Assembly: GCA_009774145.1 (NCBI GenBank)
Contig: VSND01000054.1
Span: 1-30,703 of the forward strand
Source: Lachnospiraceae bacterium
GTDB taxonomy: Bacteria > Bacillota > Clostridia > Lachnospirales > Lachnospiraceae
DNA: 30,703 nucleotides
Direction: 5' to 3'
How positions within the stretch are numbered: the stretch's first letter is position 1; every line of letters starts with the position of its first letter. Shown in pieces: positions 1-7,343 of this stretch. The position numbers were made by a program, and so were the translations under genes. Below the pieces are notes generated by a model that worked only from the letters and a program-made list of their open reading frames with translations, was not told the DNA's origin and did not search any database.

Positions 1-20
1 ATGCTCCCTAATCAAAATCA

Positions 21-428
21 TTGAGGGCTATATATTGTCAGGCTTTAAAAATATTCAAAAGTTGTAAACTGGTGTATGTAAATACAGATTATGCTTATTT
101 AAGGCAGATAGAAGAAGAACTGAAAGATATTACACAGGATTTGGACGTAAGCTATTCTTCCAATCGTTATATTGAGTTTAACCAGAAGGGAGTAAATAAA
201 GGCTCCGGTCTTTTATTTCTGGCAGATCTTTTAGGTGTCAGACCGGAAGAAACGATTGCTGTTGGAGATAATTTTAATGATCTTTCCATGATCAGGGCTG
301 CCGGCCTGGGAGTTGGTGTAAATAATACAGCCGCGGATATGAAACCATTGTGTGATGTGATACTGAATGCAACCTGTGATCAGGATGCAATTGCTGAAGT
401 CGTAGAAAGATATATTTTAGAAAAGTAA
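21..428 (+). CDS. Cof-type HAD hydrolase, C-terminal part
   Basis: This is the C-terminal half of a HAD-superfamily phosphatase of the Cof (IIB) type, cytosolic enzymes that dephosphorylate sugar phosphates and similar small molecules. Seen: the late Cof motifs, an FNQKGVNKG segment followed by GDNFNDLSMI, whose aspartates bind Mg2+, and then a GVGVNN turn. Family members are about 265-290 aa; only about 130 aa are here. The N-terminal DxD motif is absent. A stop codon (TAA at 9-11) lies just upstream in this frame, while another frame is open from base 2 to about 61, so the gene may carry a frameshift near 30-60 or may have been broken. The TTG at 21 is probably not a true start. Confidence 0.75.
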   Translation: MRAIYCQALKIFKSCKLVYVNTDYAYLRQIEEELKDITQDLDVSYSSNRYIEFNQKGVNKGSGLLFLADLLGVRPEETIAVGDNFNDLSMIRAAGLGVGVNNTAADMKPLCDVILNATCDQDAIAEVVERYILEK

Positions 429-433
429 AATGA

Positions 434-449
434 TGTTTCACGTGAAACA
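434..449. promoter_or_regulatory. parS centromere site 1
   Basis: TGTTTCACGTGAAACA is a perfect 16-bp palindrome and a one-base variant of the Bacillus subtilis parS consensus, the binding site for ParB/Spo0J. It lies just past the stop codon of the HAD gene. The cognate parAB genes are 3.3 kb downstream. Confidence 0.93.
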
Positions 450-495
450 TTTCATCTGGAAATAATCTGTGATTCGATGGTAATCCGTATAAACA

Positions 496-541
496 AGTCT
501 CTGCGAATCCTTAAGCGGTGTAATCCGGGTTTGCGGAGACT
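496..541 (+). other. strong RNA hairpin downstream of the HAD gene
   Basis: Arms 496-510 and 527-541 pair over all 15 positions if three G-U pairs are allowed, around a 16-nt loop. The G-U pairs are compatible only with a plus-strand transcript; on the minus strand they become A-C mismatches. No T-run follows, so it is not a standard intrinsic terminator. It may be a processing or 3'-end structure for the upstream transcript. Confidence 0.5.
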
Positions 542-594
542 ATTAAGCGACAGAAGTACAGATATCCATATTTTTTGTGTTTGCGACTCAGATT

Positions 595-990
595 CTATGC
601 GGATGTGCTCCATAAATATAAGATGTATTCATTGATCGTTTCTAATCCCAAAGTGATATCGTTCCATTTGGGAGGGATAACATTTACTGCCTGAATGGCT
701 GGTTCCCATAGAATGTTGATGCGCCGGTTCATCTCTTCCAATCGTGATTTCATCCATGCCAGATCATCATCAGAAGCTGGCAGGTTCGTGCGGTTTTTAT
801 ACAGCTCCGTCCAATTATCATAAAATCTCTCGTCTGATTCCAAAAATTTGAAAGCTGCTGTTATAAAGTCATCTAATGATGAAAATGTATGTTTGGGAGC
901 TGCAACAACTAAAATATTCTGTTCGGAAGCACCAACATTAAAACAAAGATTTCCAAAATCAATCGCAATCATTCGATTCCATTCCCTCAT
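595..990 (-). CDS. hypothetical protein, 131 aa
   Basis: I do not recognise a family. The product is soluble-looking, with no signal peptide or membrane segment, and rich in Trp and acidic residues (NWTELYKN, a helical DDLAWMKSRLEEMNRRI stretch). It is the last of three reverse-strand small genes, 46 bp beyond the membrane-protein gene. The start is uncertain: ATG at 990 has a weak GGGA upstream, while ATG at 972, preceded by GAGGG, gives 125 aa. Size and company (a SUKH-like gene 1.3 kb away) would suit an orphan immunity or antitoxin-like protein, but that is inference only. Confidence 0.6.
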   Translation of the reverse strand: MREWNRMIAIDFGNLCFNVGASEQNILVVAAPKHTFSSLDDFITAAFKFLESDERFYDNWTELYKNRTNLPASDDDLAWMKSRLEEMNRRINILWEPAIQAVNVIPPKWNDITLGLETINEYILYLWSTSA

Positions 991-1036
991 CAAAATCCCG
1001 ATTTTTGCTCTCTCAACTTCCCGAAAAATGGGAAAG

Positions 1037-1219
1037 TTATAAAACCTGGTAAGCTACATATCCCAATAAAAATATGCCTGCCAAAATACAGACGAGCGAA
1101 AGTACAAATTTTTCTTTCGCCTGTTCTCTCTTTTTTCTGTTAGAAAGCAACGACCAAATGCCATATATCGCAAACATAAGACCAATAAAACATTGAATAA
1201 CCACACTTATAATTTCCAT
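1037..1219 (-). CDS. small two-helix membrane protein, 60 aa
   Basis: Two hydrophobic segments (about residues 4-22 and 38-58) are joined by a short, strongly basic loop (SNRKKREQAKEK), as in a small inner-membrane hairpin protein. The start at 1219 is chosen because AAGGAG lies 9 bases upstream; the frame is open further, but that extension runs into the 100-bp repeat at 1243-1342 and carries no coding signal. It is the middle gene of the reverse-strand trio and may be read from the promoter at 1682-1710, across the repeat. Family unknown. A role as a membrane immunity protein or toxin partner is possible but unsupported. Confidence 0.6.
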   Translation of the reverse strand: MEIISVVIQCFIGLMFAIYGIWSLLSNRKKREQAKEKFVLSLVCILAGIFLLGYVAYQVL

Positions 1220-1242
1220 AACAGGTTTCTCCTTAACCATCG

Positions 1243-1342
1243 ATTTATAACCATAAACACGAATAATTGCCGTCTGCACAGTATAACGAATGAACGCATC
1301 AGTAATCCAGAGTTGAAAACGGCAATTATTTGCGTTCACGAG
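1243..1342. repeat. 100-bp dispersed repeat with inverted ends, copy A
   Basis: This copy matches 3543-3642 in inverted orientation over about 100 bp, with roughly 85-90% identity by eye. Inside it are imperfect inverted ends, AATAATTGCCGT near 1263 and ACGGCAATTATT near 1319, about 45 bp apart, so the unit can fold back on itself. This is the architecture of a REP/MITE-type miniature element. Here it separates two genes of the reverse-strand trio (1646-1368 and 1219-1037). Confidence 0.8.
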
Positions 1343-1367
1343 TATTACTTGTAAACTGGAATAGTTT

Positions 1368-1646
1368 TTATTGCAAATCATCTTTAGAAATTGCTATTGA
1401 AGGATAATGAGAAAGTTCCGTCAAATCAACATTTAGTGGCACACTATAAACCATGTAATAATTATCAGGATTGCCGGCAATCAAATCATTCATTTTTTGT
1501 TCTGCCAAGTTTTTATCATTGGTAGCATACACAACTGATACAACACCTGCTTTATCATTTTCCATATCCTGTATATTTCCGCATAATATTAATTTTAATG
1601 GGGCGCTCCCATTCAAGCCCTGCTTAATATAGTCCTTATATTCCAT
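1368..1646 (-). CDS. hypothetical protein, 92 aa
   Basis: Small soluble protein with no recognised domain; it has a mixed alpha/beta look (LKLILCGNIQDM, GVVSVVYATND, YYMVYSVPLNVDL). The start is well supported: ATG at 1644-1646 has GGAGG seven bases upstream, and a good sigma-A-like promoter lies at 1682-1710. It is the first gene of the reverse-strand trio. Neighbouring parS sites, the dispersed repeats and the SUKH-like gene suggest an accessory patch inserted upstream of parAB. No function can be assigned. Confidence 0.65.
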   Translation of the reverse strand: MEYKDYIKQGLNGSAPLKLILCGNIQDMENDKAGVVSVVYATNDKNLAEQKMNDLIAGNPDNYYMVYSVPLNVDLTELSHYPSIAISKDDLQ

Positions 1647-1681
1647 AGTTTGCCCTCCACCAATTCCAATTTATATTTTTG

Positions 1682-1710
1682 ATTATAAAATATATGCCAT
1701 CCATTTGCAA
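1682..1710 (-). promoter_or_regulatory. sigma-A-type promoter for the reverse-strand trio
   Basis: On the minus strand: TTGCAA (1710-1705), a 17-bp spacer, then a perfect TATAAT (1687-1682). It lies 36 bp before the start of the 92-aa gene. Confidence 0.7.
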
Positions 1711-2341
1711 TACATATTTATTGCCTCATTTCCAGTGAATACACAATTTCGAAAAGGGAGTTATGAAATACCAGATCCCTGTTTATCAATACATTTTTTA
1801 CAGGTATACAATTTTGAAAATGGTATTATTTTATTGCGAAAGTCTCTTCTTATTGCAAATTCTGGTGGTGTTTGGCGAAAAATACTCAGAGTGATTTATC
1901 CTTCCGGGATTCTATCGTGCAGGAAAGGACGAAGGGATACCAGGATGTAAGATATATATCCTGAGATCCAGTAATCTTTAATGGATCTTCCGGAAATTTT
2001 GCTTTTGTAATGTTTCACGTGAAACATATAAGAGATTAGCCGTACAAACTGGAGTTAAGAAAATATATAACCTCGAACAGATAAAGAAACAGTTTTTTCA
2101 AAATTGGGCCGCTGTTGAAATTGGTTTATACGAGCGGTTACAAAATCCTGTCATGCAATCTGACGCACAAGAGAGAAAAGCTGCAGTCATTAAAGCAAAT
2201 TTCATCATTTGTGAGTATAAGAAATATACATTGCAGGCAACAGGTAAATATTTTATAATCAGGAGTATAAAATTGGTGTTTATCATTTACAGAATCGGCA
2301 CAGACCTGCTGACATCAAAAGACACAAAGGAGTGATTATTT
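1711..2341. other. AT-rich intergenic stretch without a convincing gene
   Basis: About 630 bp between divergent genes. Short open frames here lack ribosome binding sites and recognisable protein features. The only clear signal is parS site 2 at 2011-2026. A weak hairpin (AGATCC/GGATCT, about 1970-1990) lies before it. Confidence 0.6.
2011..2026. promoter_or_regulatory. parS centromere site 2
   Basis: Same 16-bp palindrome as site 1 (TGTTTCACGTGAAACA); the match to its neighbours extends as AATG...CAT. It is in the intergenic region between the divergent accessory genes. Confidence 0.92.
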
Positions 2342-2800
2342 ATGAAAGAAACCATCAGAAAGTGCATTACCAACTGCCTGCCGAAAGAGACTGTTTATCT
2401 GGGAGAATTTCTGTTCCTGATGCCGGATACCGTATGGGAAGGAGAATCCGGCGGGAAAAGGTTTGTGGCAGTTGCAGAAGACCGTTGGCTCTCTGGTTCA
2501 AGCGGTCAGTTTCTGGCCGTGACAGAGGACGGTTCTGTCTATAAAGGTGACCTGGCTGACCAGAGCCTGTTTCAATACTGCGCTGCCAGCTTTTCACAGT
2601 TTATGGAGATTATGAGTATATACCAGGCTGTGCTTGAGACTCATCAGTCACCGGATGCATGGGATGAAGAAGGATTGCAGCGCTGTGAGGAGGAGGAAGC
2701 AGTTTTCCGTGAGAAGATCAGCCGAATTGATTCCACTGCATTGCGGGACGACGGGACATTCTGGAGTGTCTGGGCAGAAGAGATCGGTTACGGTCTTTGA
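2342..2800 (+). CDS. SUKH-like (possible SUKH-4) immunity protein
   Basis: A 152-aa soluble protein with features of SUKH-4-type immunity proteins, which neutralise toxins of contact-dependent or polymorphic toxin systems: an N-terminal helix, a YLGEFLFLMPDTVW entry strand, a two-strand FLAVTEDGSVYKGD hairpin, then a helix with SFSQFMEIMSIYQAV, and a late ID..AL..D..FWS.W.EEI signature. The start is supported by AAAGGAG 8-9 bases upstream. No toxin gene is nearby, so it would be an orphan immunity gene. It is followed after about 130 bp by another unknown gene of similar style. The family call is from pattern memory and is moderate. Confidence 0.55.
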   Translation: MKETIRKCITNCLPKETVYLGEFLFLMPDTVWEGESGGKRFVAVAEDRWLSGSSGQFLAVTEDGSVYKGDLADQSLFQYCAASFSQFMEIMSIYQAVLETHQSPDAWDEEGLQRCEEEEAVFREKISRIDSTALRDDGTFWSVWAEEIGYGL

Positions 2801-2928
2801 TCTCCGTTTCTGTTTTGTCAGATTTTTGTATTCCTGTCTTCCGTTTACCATTGCGCAGGTATAAATTCCTGTCTGTCAGAAGACTGAATAAAGCAACCCA
2901 CGGGCTTTTCGGAGGTAAGAGGATAAAT

Positions 2929-3483
2929 ATGGATGACAATAAAAGTTATGATGTGGGAGATTTTTTTGATACAGGAAGTTTTGATACAGAGTGCGACCCC
3001 ATACTTTATGGAACCGGACGGATCACTTTGGACTATAGAATCTATTCTGAATGCAGTTTGGAAAGTTTATCGGGGATTTTGTCCTTTATTCAGAAGAATT
3101 ACAGGAAAGCATACAGCCAGGTTTTGGCAGGTGTGTTTTCTGCTTACAGAAACAATCCGAAGTGGGATGTCTGGATAGAAGAAACAGACAATTTTTTTCG
3201 AATTGATTTTACAGAAAAAGAAGAGATTCATCCCTGCCTTGGGTTGCCAACCGTTGATTTGGCCTTCTGCGGCGAAAAGATTTTTTGGGGAATGACTTTT
3301 TCTGGAGGAACAAATAAATTGTCCTGTGAACATGGATTTTGTACTGTCTTTGAGCAGGAAAAGTTATTGGTACTTGCAGACAGCGATTTTCCACTTGTCC
3401 TGAAATGGTGGGATTATTATTACACCAATGGAAATATCCTGAAAACTTCAGGAACACTTTTTCGAAAAGAGGAAAATCAGTGA
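2929..3483 (+). CDS. hypothetical protein, 184 aa
   Basis: I do not recognise this family with confidence. The N-terminus is acidic and disordered-looking (MDDNKSYDVGDFFDTG). The rest mixes strands and aromatic helices, including WDVWIEETDNFFRIDF and a KWWDYYYTNGN segment near the end. The frame is open about 44 codons further upstream, but ATG at 2929 is chosen because GGAGGTAAGAGG directly precedes it. The stop codon forms the left edge of parS site 3. Position beside the SUKH-like gene suggests a second orphan immunity-type protein; this is inference. Confidence 0.65.
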   Translation: MDDNKSYDVGDFFDTGSFDTECDPILYGTGRITLDYRIYSECSLESLSGILSFIQKNYRKAYSQVLAGVFSAYRNNPKWDVWIEETDNFFRIDFTEKEEIHPCLGLPTVDLAFCGEKIFWGMTFSGGTNKLSCEHGFCTVFEQEKLLVLADSDFPLVLKWWDYYYTNGNILKTSGTLFRKEENQ

Positions 3484-3484
3484 A

Positions 3485-3500
3485 TGTTTCACGTGAAACA
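3485..3500. promoter_or_regulatory. parS centromere site 3
   Basis: Core TGTTTCACGTGAAACA. Here the palindrome extends perfectly to 24 bp (3481-3504) and includes the TGA stop of the preceding gene. Confidence 0.93.
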
Positions 3501-3542
3501 TTCAGATTACCGCACAAGGAGAAAAATTAAAAAAAATATATT

Positions 3543-3642
3543 CTCGTGAATGCATTTAATTGCCGCTTTCAACCCTGGACTGCTGATGCGTTCACTCGTT
3601 ATACTGTGCAGACGGCAATTATTTGCGTTTGTGGGTATAAAT
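3543..3642. repeat. 100-bp dispersed repeat with inverted ends, copy B
   Basis: Inverted copy of 1243-1342. The most conserved block is the centre, for example ATACTGTGCAGACGGCAATT at 3601-3620. The left arm (TTTAATTGCCG, 3555-3565) and right arm (CGGCAATTATT, 3613-3623) are imperfect inverted repeats. It lies between parS sites 3 and 4, directly upstream of the parA promoter. Confidence 0.8.
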
Positions 3643-3664
3643 TCCAGACCATTCTATAAAAAAA

Positions 3665-3680
3665 TGTTTCACGTGAAACA
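3665..3680. promoter_or_regulatory. parS centromere site 4, at the parA promoter
   Basis: TGTTTCACGTGAAACA again. Its right edge is 9 bp upstream of a TATAAT box, so bound ParB would cover the -35 position of the parA promoter. Confidence 0.92.
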
Positions 3681-3686
3681 TACATG

Positions 3687-3695
3687 TGATATAAT
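3687..3695 (+). promoter_or_regulatory. extended -10 promoter for parAB
   Basis: TGATATAAT at 3687-3695 is a perfect extended -10 element (TGnTATAAT). The -35 position holds parS site 4 instead of a TTGACA-like box. A small hairpin (CGCTGA 3699-3704 / TCAGCG 3715-3720) sits in the predicted leader. Autoregulation by ParB is inferred from the overlap. Confidence 0.65.
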
Positions 3696-3749
3696 AGACG
3701 CTGACAAAAGAATATCAGCGAAACGCATTATAGTTTAGAGGAGATATAC

Positions 3750-4526
3750 GTGGGAAGAATTATTGCGATAGCAAATCAGAAAGGTGGAGTTGGTAAGACA
3801 ACAACCGCAATTAATCTGTCTGCATGTCTGTCAGAAATTGGACAAAAGGTGCTGACAATTGATATCGATCCCCAGGGAAATACAACCAGTGGACTTGGAA
3901 TAGATAAAAACAAAGTAGAAAACAGTGTCTATGATATGATTCTTGGTGACTGTACGATAGAGGAATGTCTTGTGGAAACAGAGATTGAACATCAGTCTCT
4001 GCTTCCATCCGATGTCAATCTGGCGGGAGCAGAGATTGAACTGATTGGAATAGAAGAGAAAGAATACATATTAAAAAGAGAAATAAAGAAAATCAGAGAT
4101 CATTATGATTTTTTGATCATAGATTGTCCACCTTCTTTAAATATGCTTACAGTAAATGCATTGACGGCTGCGGATACGGTTCTCGTACCAATTCAATGTG
4201 AGTATTATGCGCTGGAAGGCTTAAGTCAGCTGATTCGTACCATTGAACTGGTACAGCAGCGTTTAAATCCGGAACTTGAGATTGAAGGCGTCGTATTTAC
4301 CATGTATGATGCCAGAACAAACCTTTCCCTGCAGGTGGTGGAAAATGTGAAGGGATATCTGCATCAGAATATCTATAAAACGATAATTCCGCGAAATGTG
4401 CGTCTTGCCGAAGCGCCGAGTCATGGACTTCCGATCAATCTGTACGATACGAAATCAGCAGGGGCTGAAAGTTACCGATTACTGGCGCAGGAGGTACTTC
4501 ATAAAGGAGAGGAAGAATGGGAGTAA
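3750..4526 (+). CDS. parA: chromosome partitioning ATPase ParA/Soj
   Basis: A 258-aa Soj-type ParA Walker ATPase, which binds DNA as an ATP dimer and works with ParB-parS to separate replication origins; in Bacillus, Soj also controls DnaA. Seen: deviant Walker A KGGVGKTT (residues 11-18) with both lysines, the A' motif IDIDPQGN (37-44) and Walker B LIIDCPPS (122-129). Length is normal for the short chromosomal type with no N-terminal HTH. The start is GTG at 3750, with GAGGAG six bases upstream. It overlaps parB by 10 bp, so translation is probably coupled. Confidence 0.96.
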   Translation: MGRIIAIANQKGGVGKTTTAINLSACLSEIGQKVLTIDIDPQGNTTSGLGIDKNKVENSVYDMILGDCTIEECLVETEIEHQSLLPSDVNLAGAEIELIGIEEKEYILKREIKKIRDHYDFLIIDCPPSLNMLTVNALTAADTVLVPIQCEYYALEGLSQLIRTIELVQQRLNPELEIEGVVFTMYDARTNLSLQVVENVKGYLHQNIYKTIIPRNVRLAEAPSHGLPINLYDTKSAGAESYRLLAQEVLHKGEEEWE

Positions 4527-5422
4527 AAAGAGGAGGACTTGGAAAAGGACTGGACAGTCTGATACCCGATAATGGAAAAGTGCCGGAGAGCGGGCGAAAG
4601 ACAAAGGTGGTAGAAAAAGTAATTGAAAAGATTGTGGAAAAGCCTTCAGAAGTGAAGCTTAAGATTAATCAGATTGAACCAAACAGAGAACAGCCGAGAA
4701 AAAAATTTGATGAACAGGCACTGGAAGAACTGGCAGATTCCATCCGTCAGTTTGGAATACTTCAGCCTCTTATTGTACAGGAAAAGGAAAAATATTATGA
4801 AATCATTGCCGGAGAGCGGAGATGGAGGGCTGCAAAACTTGTCGGTCTGAAAGAAATACCGGTTGTGATTCGAAAAATGTCAGAACAGGAGATGGTTGAG
4901 ATCTCTCTGATTGAAAACATTCAAAGAGAGAATCTGAATCCCATAGAAGAGGCGGCGGCATATAAAAGGCTTCTGGAGGAATTTCATCTGACGCAGGAAG
5001 AAATTGCGGAACGCGTGGCAAAAAGCAGGACAGCGGTGACAAATTCCATGCGCCTTTTAAAGCTGGATGAACGGGTTCAGCAGATGGTGGTGGATGAAAT
5101 GCTGTCTACCGGGCACGCCCGCGCGTTGCTTGCTGTCGAAGATCCGGAACTTCAGTTTCAGACTGCTAATAAAATATATAATGAAAGATTAAGTGTTCGG
5201 GAAGTCGAAAAGCTGGTAAAAAATATCGGAAAAGAAAAGTCTTCTAAAAAGGAGAAAAATTTCCAGCAGGAAGCAGTATTTCAGGATCTGGAAGAAAAAA
5301 TGAAGGTTTCGCTGGGAACGAAAGTTTCCATCAATCGGAAGGATGATAAGAAAGGAAGGATTGAGATTGAGTATTACTCCATGGAAGAACTGGAGCGTCT
5401 GATGGAGATATTGATCAAGTAG
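4517..5422 (+). CDS. parB: chromosome partitioning protein ParB/Spo0J
   Basis: A 301-aa ParB CTPase that loads at parS and spreads as a DNA clamp. Seen: the conserved N-terminal GGLGKGLDSLIP box that contacts ParA, a basic/acidic linker (about 25-45), the ParB/Srx CTP-binding domain with GERRWRA (99-105) and ENIQRENLNP (133-142), the helix-turn-helix that reads parS (about 158-190, LTQEEIAERVAKSRTAVTNSMRLL), and a C-terminal dimerisation region after residue 240. Four parS sites lie within 3.2 kb upstream, as is usual for this system near the origin. It overlaps parA and has a GGAGAGGAAG ribosome binding site inside the parA end. Confidence 0.96.
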   Translation: MGVKRGGLGKGLDSLIPDNGKVPESGRKTKVVEKVIEKIVEKPSEVKLKINQIEPNREQPRKKFDEQALEELADSIRQFGILQPLIVQEKEKYYEIIAGERRWRAAKLVGLKEIPVVIRKMSEQEMVEISLIENIQRENLNPIEEAAAYKRLLEEFHLTQEEIAERVAKSRTAVTNSMRLLKLDERVQQMVVDEMLSTGHARALLAVEDPELQFQTANKIYNERLSVREVEKLVKNIGKEKSSKKEKNFQQEAVFQDLEEKMKVSLGTKVSINRKDDKKGRIEIEYYSMEELERLMEILIK

Positions 5423-5459
5423 ACATAAGATAAAAACAGAAGAATACGGAGGAGATAAA

Positions 5460-5984
5460 ATGAACAGCCCTATACTGGAATATCTGATGTCATATGGGAT
5501 AGATCCTGCATATATTATGATTGGGATTTCGGCAGTGTTGATCCTGCTGATCATTCTGTATCTGGTATGTATTGTGAAGATGAAAAAACTGCGGAAAGCC
5601 TATAACTGTTTTATGAAAGGAAAAGATATGGAATCCATGGAGGAAGTCCTGATGAAACAGTTTGACCGGATCGAGGTACTGGAAGAGGCGGACCGGGAGA
5701 AAAGAAAAGAGATCAACAGTCTGAAGATTCTGATGCAGAAATCCTATCAGAAGGCAGGACTGGTAAAATACGATGCATTCCGGGAGATGAGCGGAAAGCT
5801 CAGCTATGCGCTGGCGCTTCTGGATCAGAATGACAACGGTGTGATCATCACTTCCATGTACAGCAGAGATGGATGTTTTTCCTATGCAAAAGAGGTTATC
5901 ATGGGAGAATCAAAGATCAATCTGTCGGAGGAGGAGCAGGAAGCCCTGGAAAAAGCAGTAAATGGAGAGAAAATTACAGAATAA
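5460..5984 (+). CDS. DUF4446 family membrane protein
   Basis: A 174-aa protein with a single membrane helix at about residues 18-38 (IMIGISAVLILLIILYLVCIV), followed by a basic stop-transfer segment and a helical, probably coiled-coil cytoplasmic domain (about 60-110). The C-terminal part has the family's DAFREMSGKLSYALALLDQNDNGVIITS block. DUF4446 genes are regularly found right after parB in Clostridia; the function is unknown. The start has GGAGGAGA five bases upstream and follows parB by 37 bp, so it is probably in the parAB transcript. Confidence 0.88.
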   Translation: MNSPILEYLMSYGIDPAYIMIGISAVLILLIILYLVCIVKMKKLRKAYNCFMKGKDMESMEEVLMKQFDRIEVLEEADREKRKEINSLKILMQKSYQKAGLVKYDAFREMSGKLSYALALLDQNDNGVIITSMYSRDGCFSYAKEVIMGESKINLSEEEQEALEKAVNGEKITE

Positions 5985-5996
5985 TATGAAAAACCC

Positions 5997-6025
5997 TTGC
6001 AAAATCGTCAATACTGTCATAAAAT
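5997..6025 (+). promoter_or_regulatory. promoter for serS
   Basis: TTGCAA (5997-6002), a 17-bp spacer, TAAAAT (6020-6025). It lies 40 bp before the serS start. The leader is too short for a T-box, so serS does not appear to be tRNA-regulated here. Confidence 0.6.
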
Positions 6026-6065
6026 TGTTTAATTAGAGGTTTTCATCAGAATACAGGAGGATATC

Positions 6066-7343
6066 ATGTTAGACTTAAAATTTGTCAGGGAAAATCCCGA
6101 TCTTGTAAAGCAGAATATTAAAAATAAATTTCAGGATGAGAAGCTGCCTCTGGTGGATGAGGTGATCCGTCTGGATGCAGAGAGAAGGGCTGCGCAGCAG
6201 GAAGCAGATCAGCTTCGTGCAGGAAGAAACAAACTTTCCAAACAGATCGGCGCTTTGATGGGACAAGGCAAAAAAGAGGAAGCAGAAGAAGTGAAAAAAC
6301 AGGTCGCTGCAGATGCGGCACATCTGGAAGATCTTTCTGCAAAGGAAAAGGAGTTGGACGAAAAGGTAACAAAGATCATGATGACCATTCCGAACATCAT
6401 TGATCCGAGTGTTCCGATCGGAAAGAATGACAGTGAAAATGTCGAGGTTCAGAAATACGGCGAGCCGGCTGTTCCGGATTTTGAGATTCCCTATCATACG
6501 GAGATTATGGAGCGCTTTAACGGCATCGATCTGGACAGTGCCCGGAAAGTGGCAGGAAACGGATTTTATTATCTGATGGGAGATATTGCAAGGCTGCATT
6601 CAGCAGTGATTTCCTATGCAAGAGATTTTATGATCGGACGCGGATTTACCTACTGTGTACCACCTTTCATGATTCGGAGCAATGTGGTGACCGGTGTCAT
6701 GAGCTTTGCAGAAATGGATGCCATGATGTACAAGATCGAGGGCGAGGATCTGTACCTGATCGGAACCAGCGAACATTCCATGATTGGAAAATTTATTGAT
6801 ACAATCATTCCGGAGGAAAAGCTTCCTTATACAATGACCAGCTATTCGCCCTGTTTCCGGAAGGAAAAGGGAGCACATGGAGTCGAAGAGCGCGGCGTAT
6901 ACCGGATCCATCAGTTTGAGAAGCAGGAGATGATCGTGGTCTGCAAGCCGGAAGAGAGTCCCATGTGGTTTGACAGACTGTGGCAGAATACGGTGGATCT
7001 GTTCCGATCTCTGGATATCCCGGTCCGTACGCTGGAGTGCTGTTCCGGCGATCTGGCTGACCTGAAGGTAAAATCTGTGGATGTGGAAGCATGGTCTCCA
7101 AGACAGAAGAAATATTTTGAAGTCGGAAGCTGTTCAAATCTTGGGGATGCCCAGGCGAGAAGGCTGAAGATCCGTGTGGATGGAGCTGACGGAAAGTATT
7201 TTGCACATACGTTAAATAATACGGTCGTTGCTCCGCCGCGCATGCTGATTGCATTTCTGGAGAATAATCTTCAGTCTGACGGAAGTGTCCGTATTCCGGA
7301 AGTTCTGCGTCCGTATATGGGAGGCATGACAGAACTGATATAA
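6066..7343 (+). CDS. serS: serine-tRNA ligase
   Basis: A 425-aa, full-length class II aminoacyl-tRNA synthetase that charges tRNA-Ser (and tRNA-Sec). Seen: the N-terminal tRNA-binding coiled-coil arm (about 1-110, charged and Ala-rich), the serine-site GTSEHS (233-238), motif 2 with CFRKEKGAHG (263-272; R265 contacts ATP) and motif 3 with APPRMLIAFLEN (389-400; R392). The start has AGGAGG six bases upstream and its own promoter at 5997-6025. This is a housekeeping gene and anchors the left part of the window as chromosome. Confidence 0.97.
   Translation: MLDLKFVRENPDLVKQNIKNKFQDEKLPLVDEVIRLDAERRAAQQEADQLRAGRNKLSKQIGALMGQGKKEEAEEVKKQVAADAAHLEDLSAKEKELDEKVTKIMMTIPNIIDPSVPIGKNDSENVEVQKYGEPAVPDFEIPYHTEIMERFNGIDLDSARKVAGNGFYYLMGDIARLHSAVISYARDFMIGRGFTYCVPPFMIRSNVVTGVMSFAEMDAMMYKIEGEDLYLIGTSEHSMIGKFIDTIIPEEKLPYTMTSYSPCFRKEKGAHGVEERGVYRIHQFEKQEMIVVCKPEESPMWFDRLWQNTVDLFRSLDIPVRTLECCSGDLADLKVKSVDVEAWSPRQKKYFEVGSCSNLGDAQARRLKIRVDGADGKYFAHTLNNTVVAPPRMLIAFLENNLQSDGSVRIPEVLRPYMGGMTELI

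Noticed and set aside
1705..1950. Short forward open frame of 81 codons in the intergenic region
   Set aside because: No ribosome binding site or recognisable features; its first bases form the -35 box of the reverse-strand promoter.
2153..2335. Forward open frame of 60 codons before the SUKH-like gene
   Set aside because: AT-rich sequence without ribosome binding site or homology pattern; probably chance.
5985..6065. T-box leader for serS
   Set aside because: Only 81 bp separate the genes and no T-box motif or large stem is visible.
6075..6599. Reverse-strand open frame of 174 codons inside serS
   Set aside because: It is a shadow of the clearly real serS gene, with unnatural composition.
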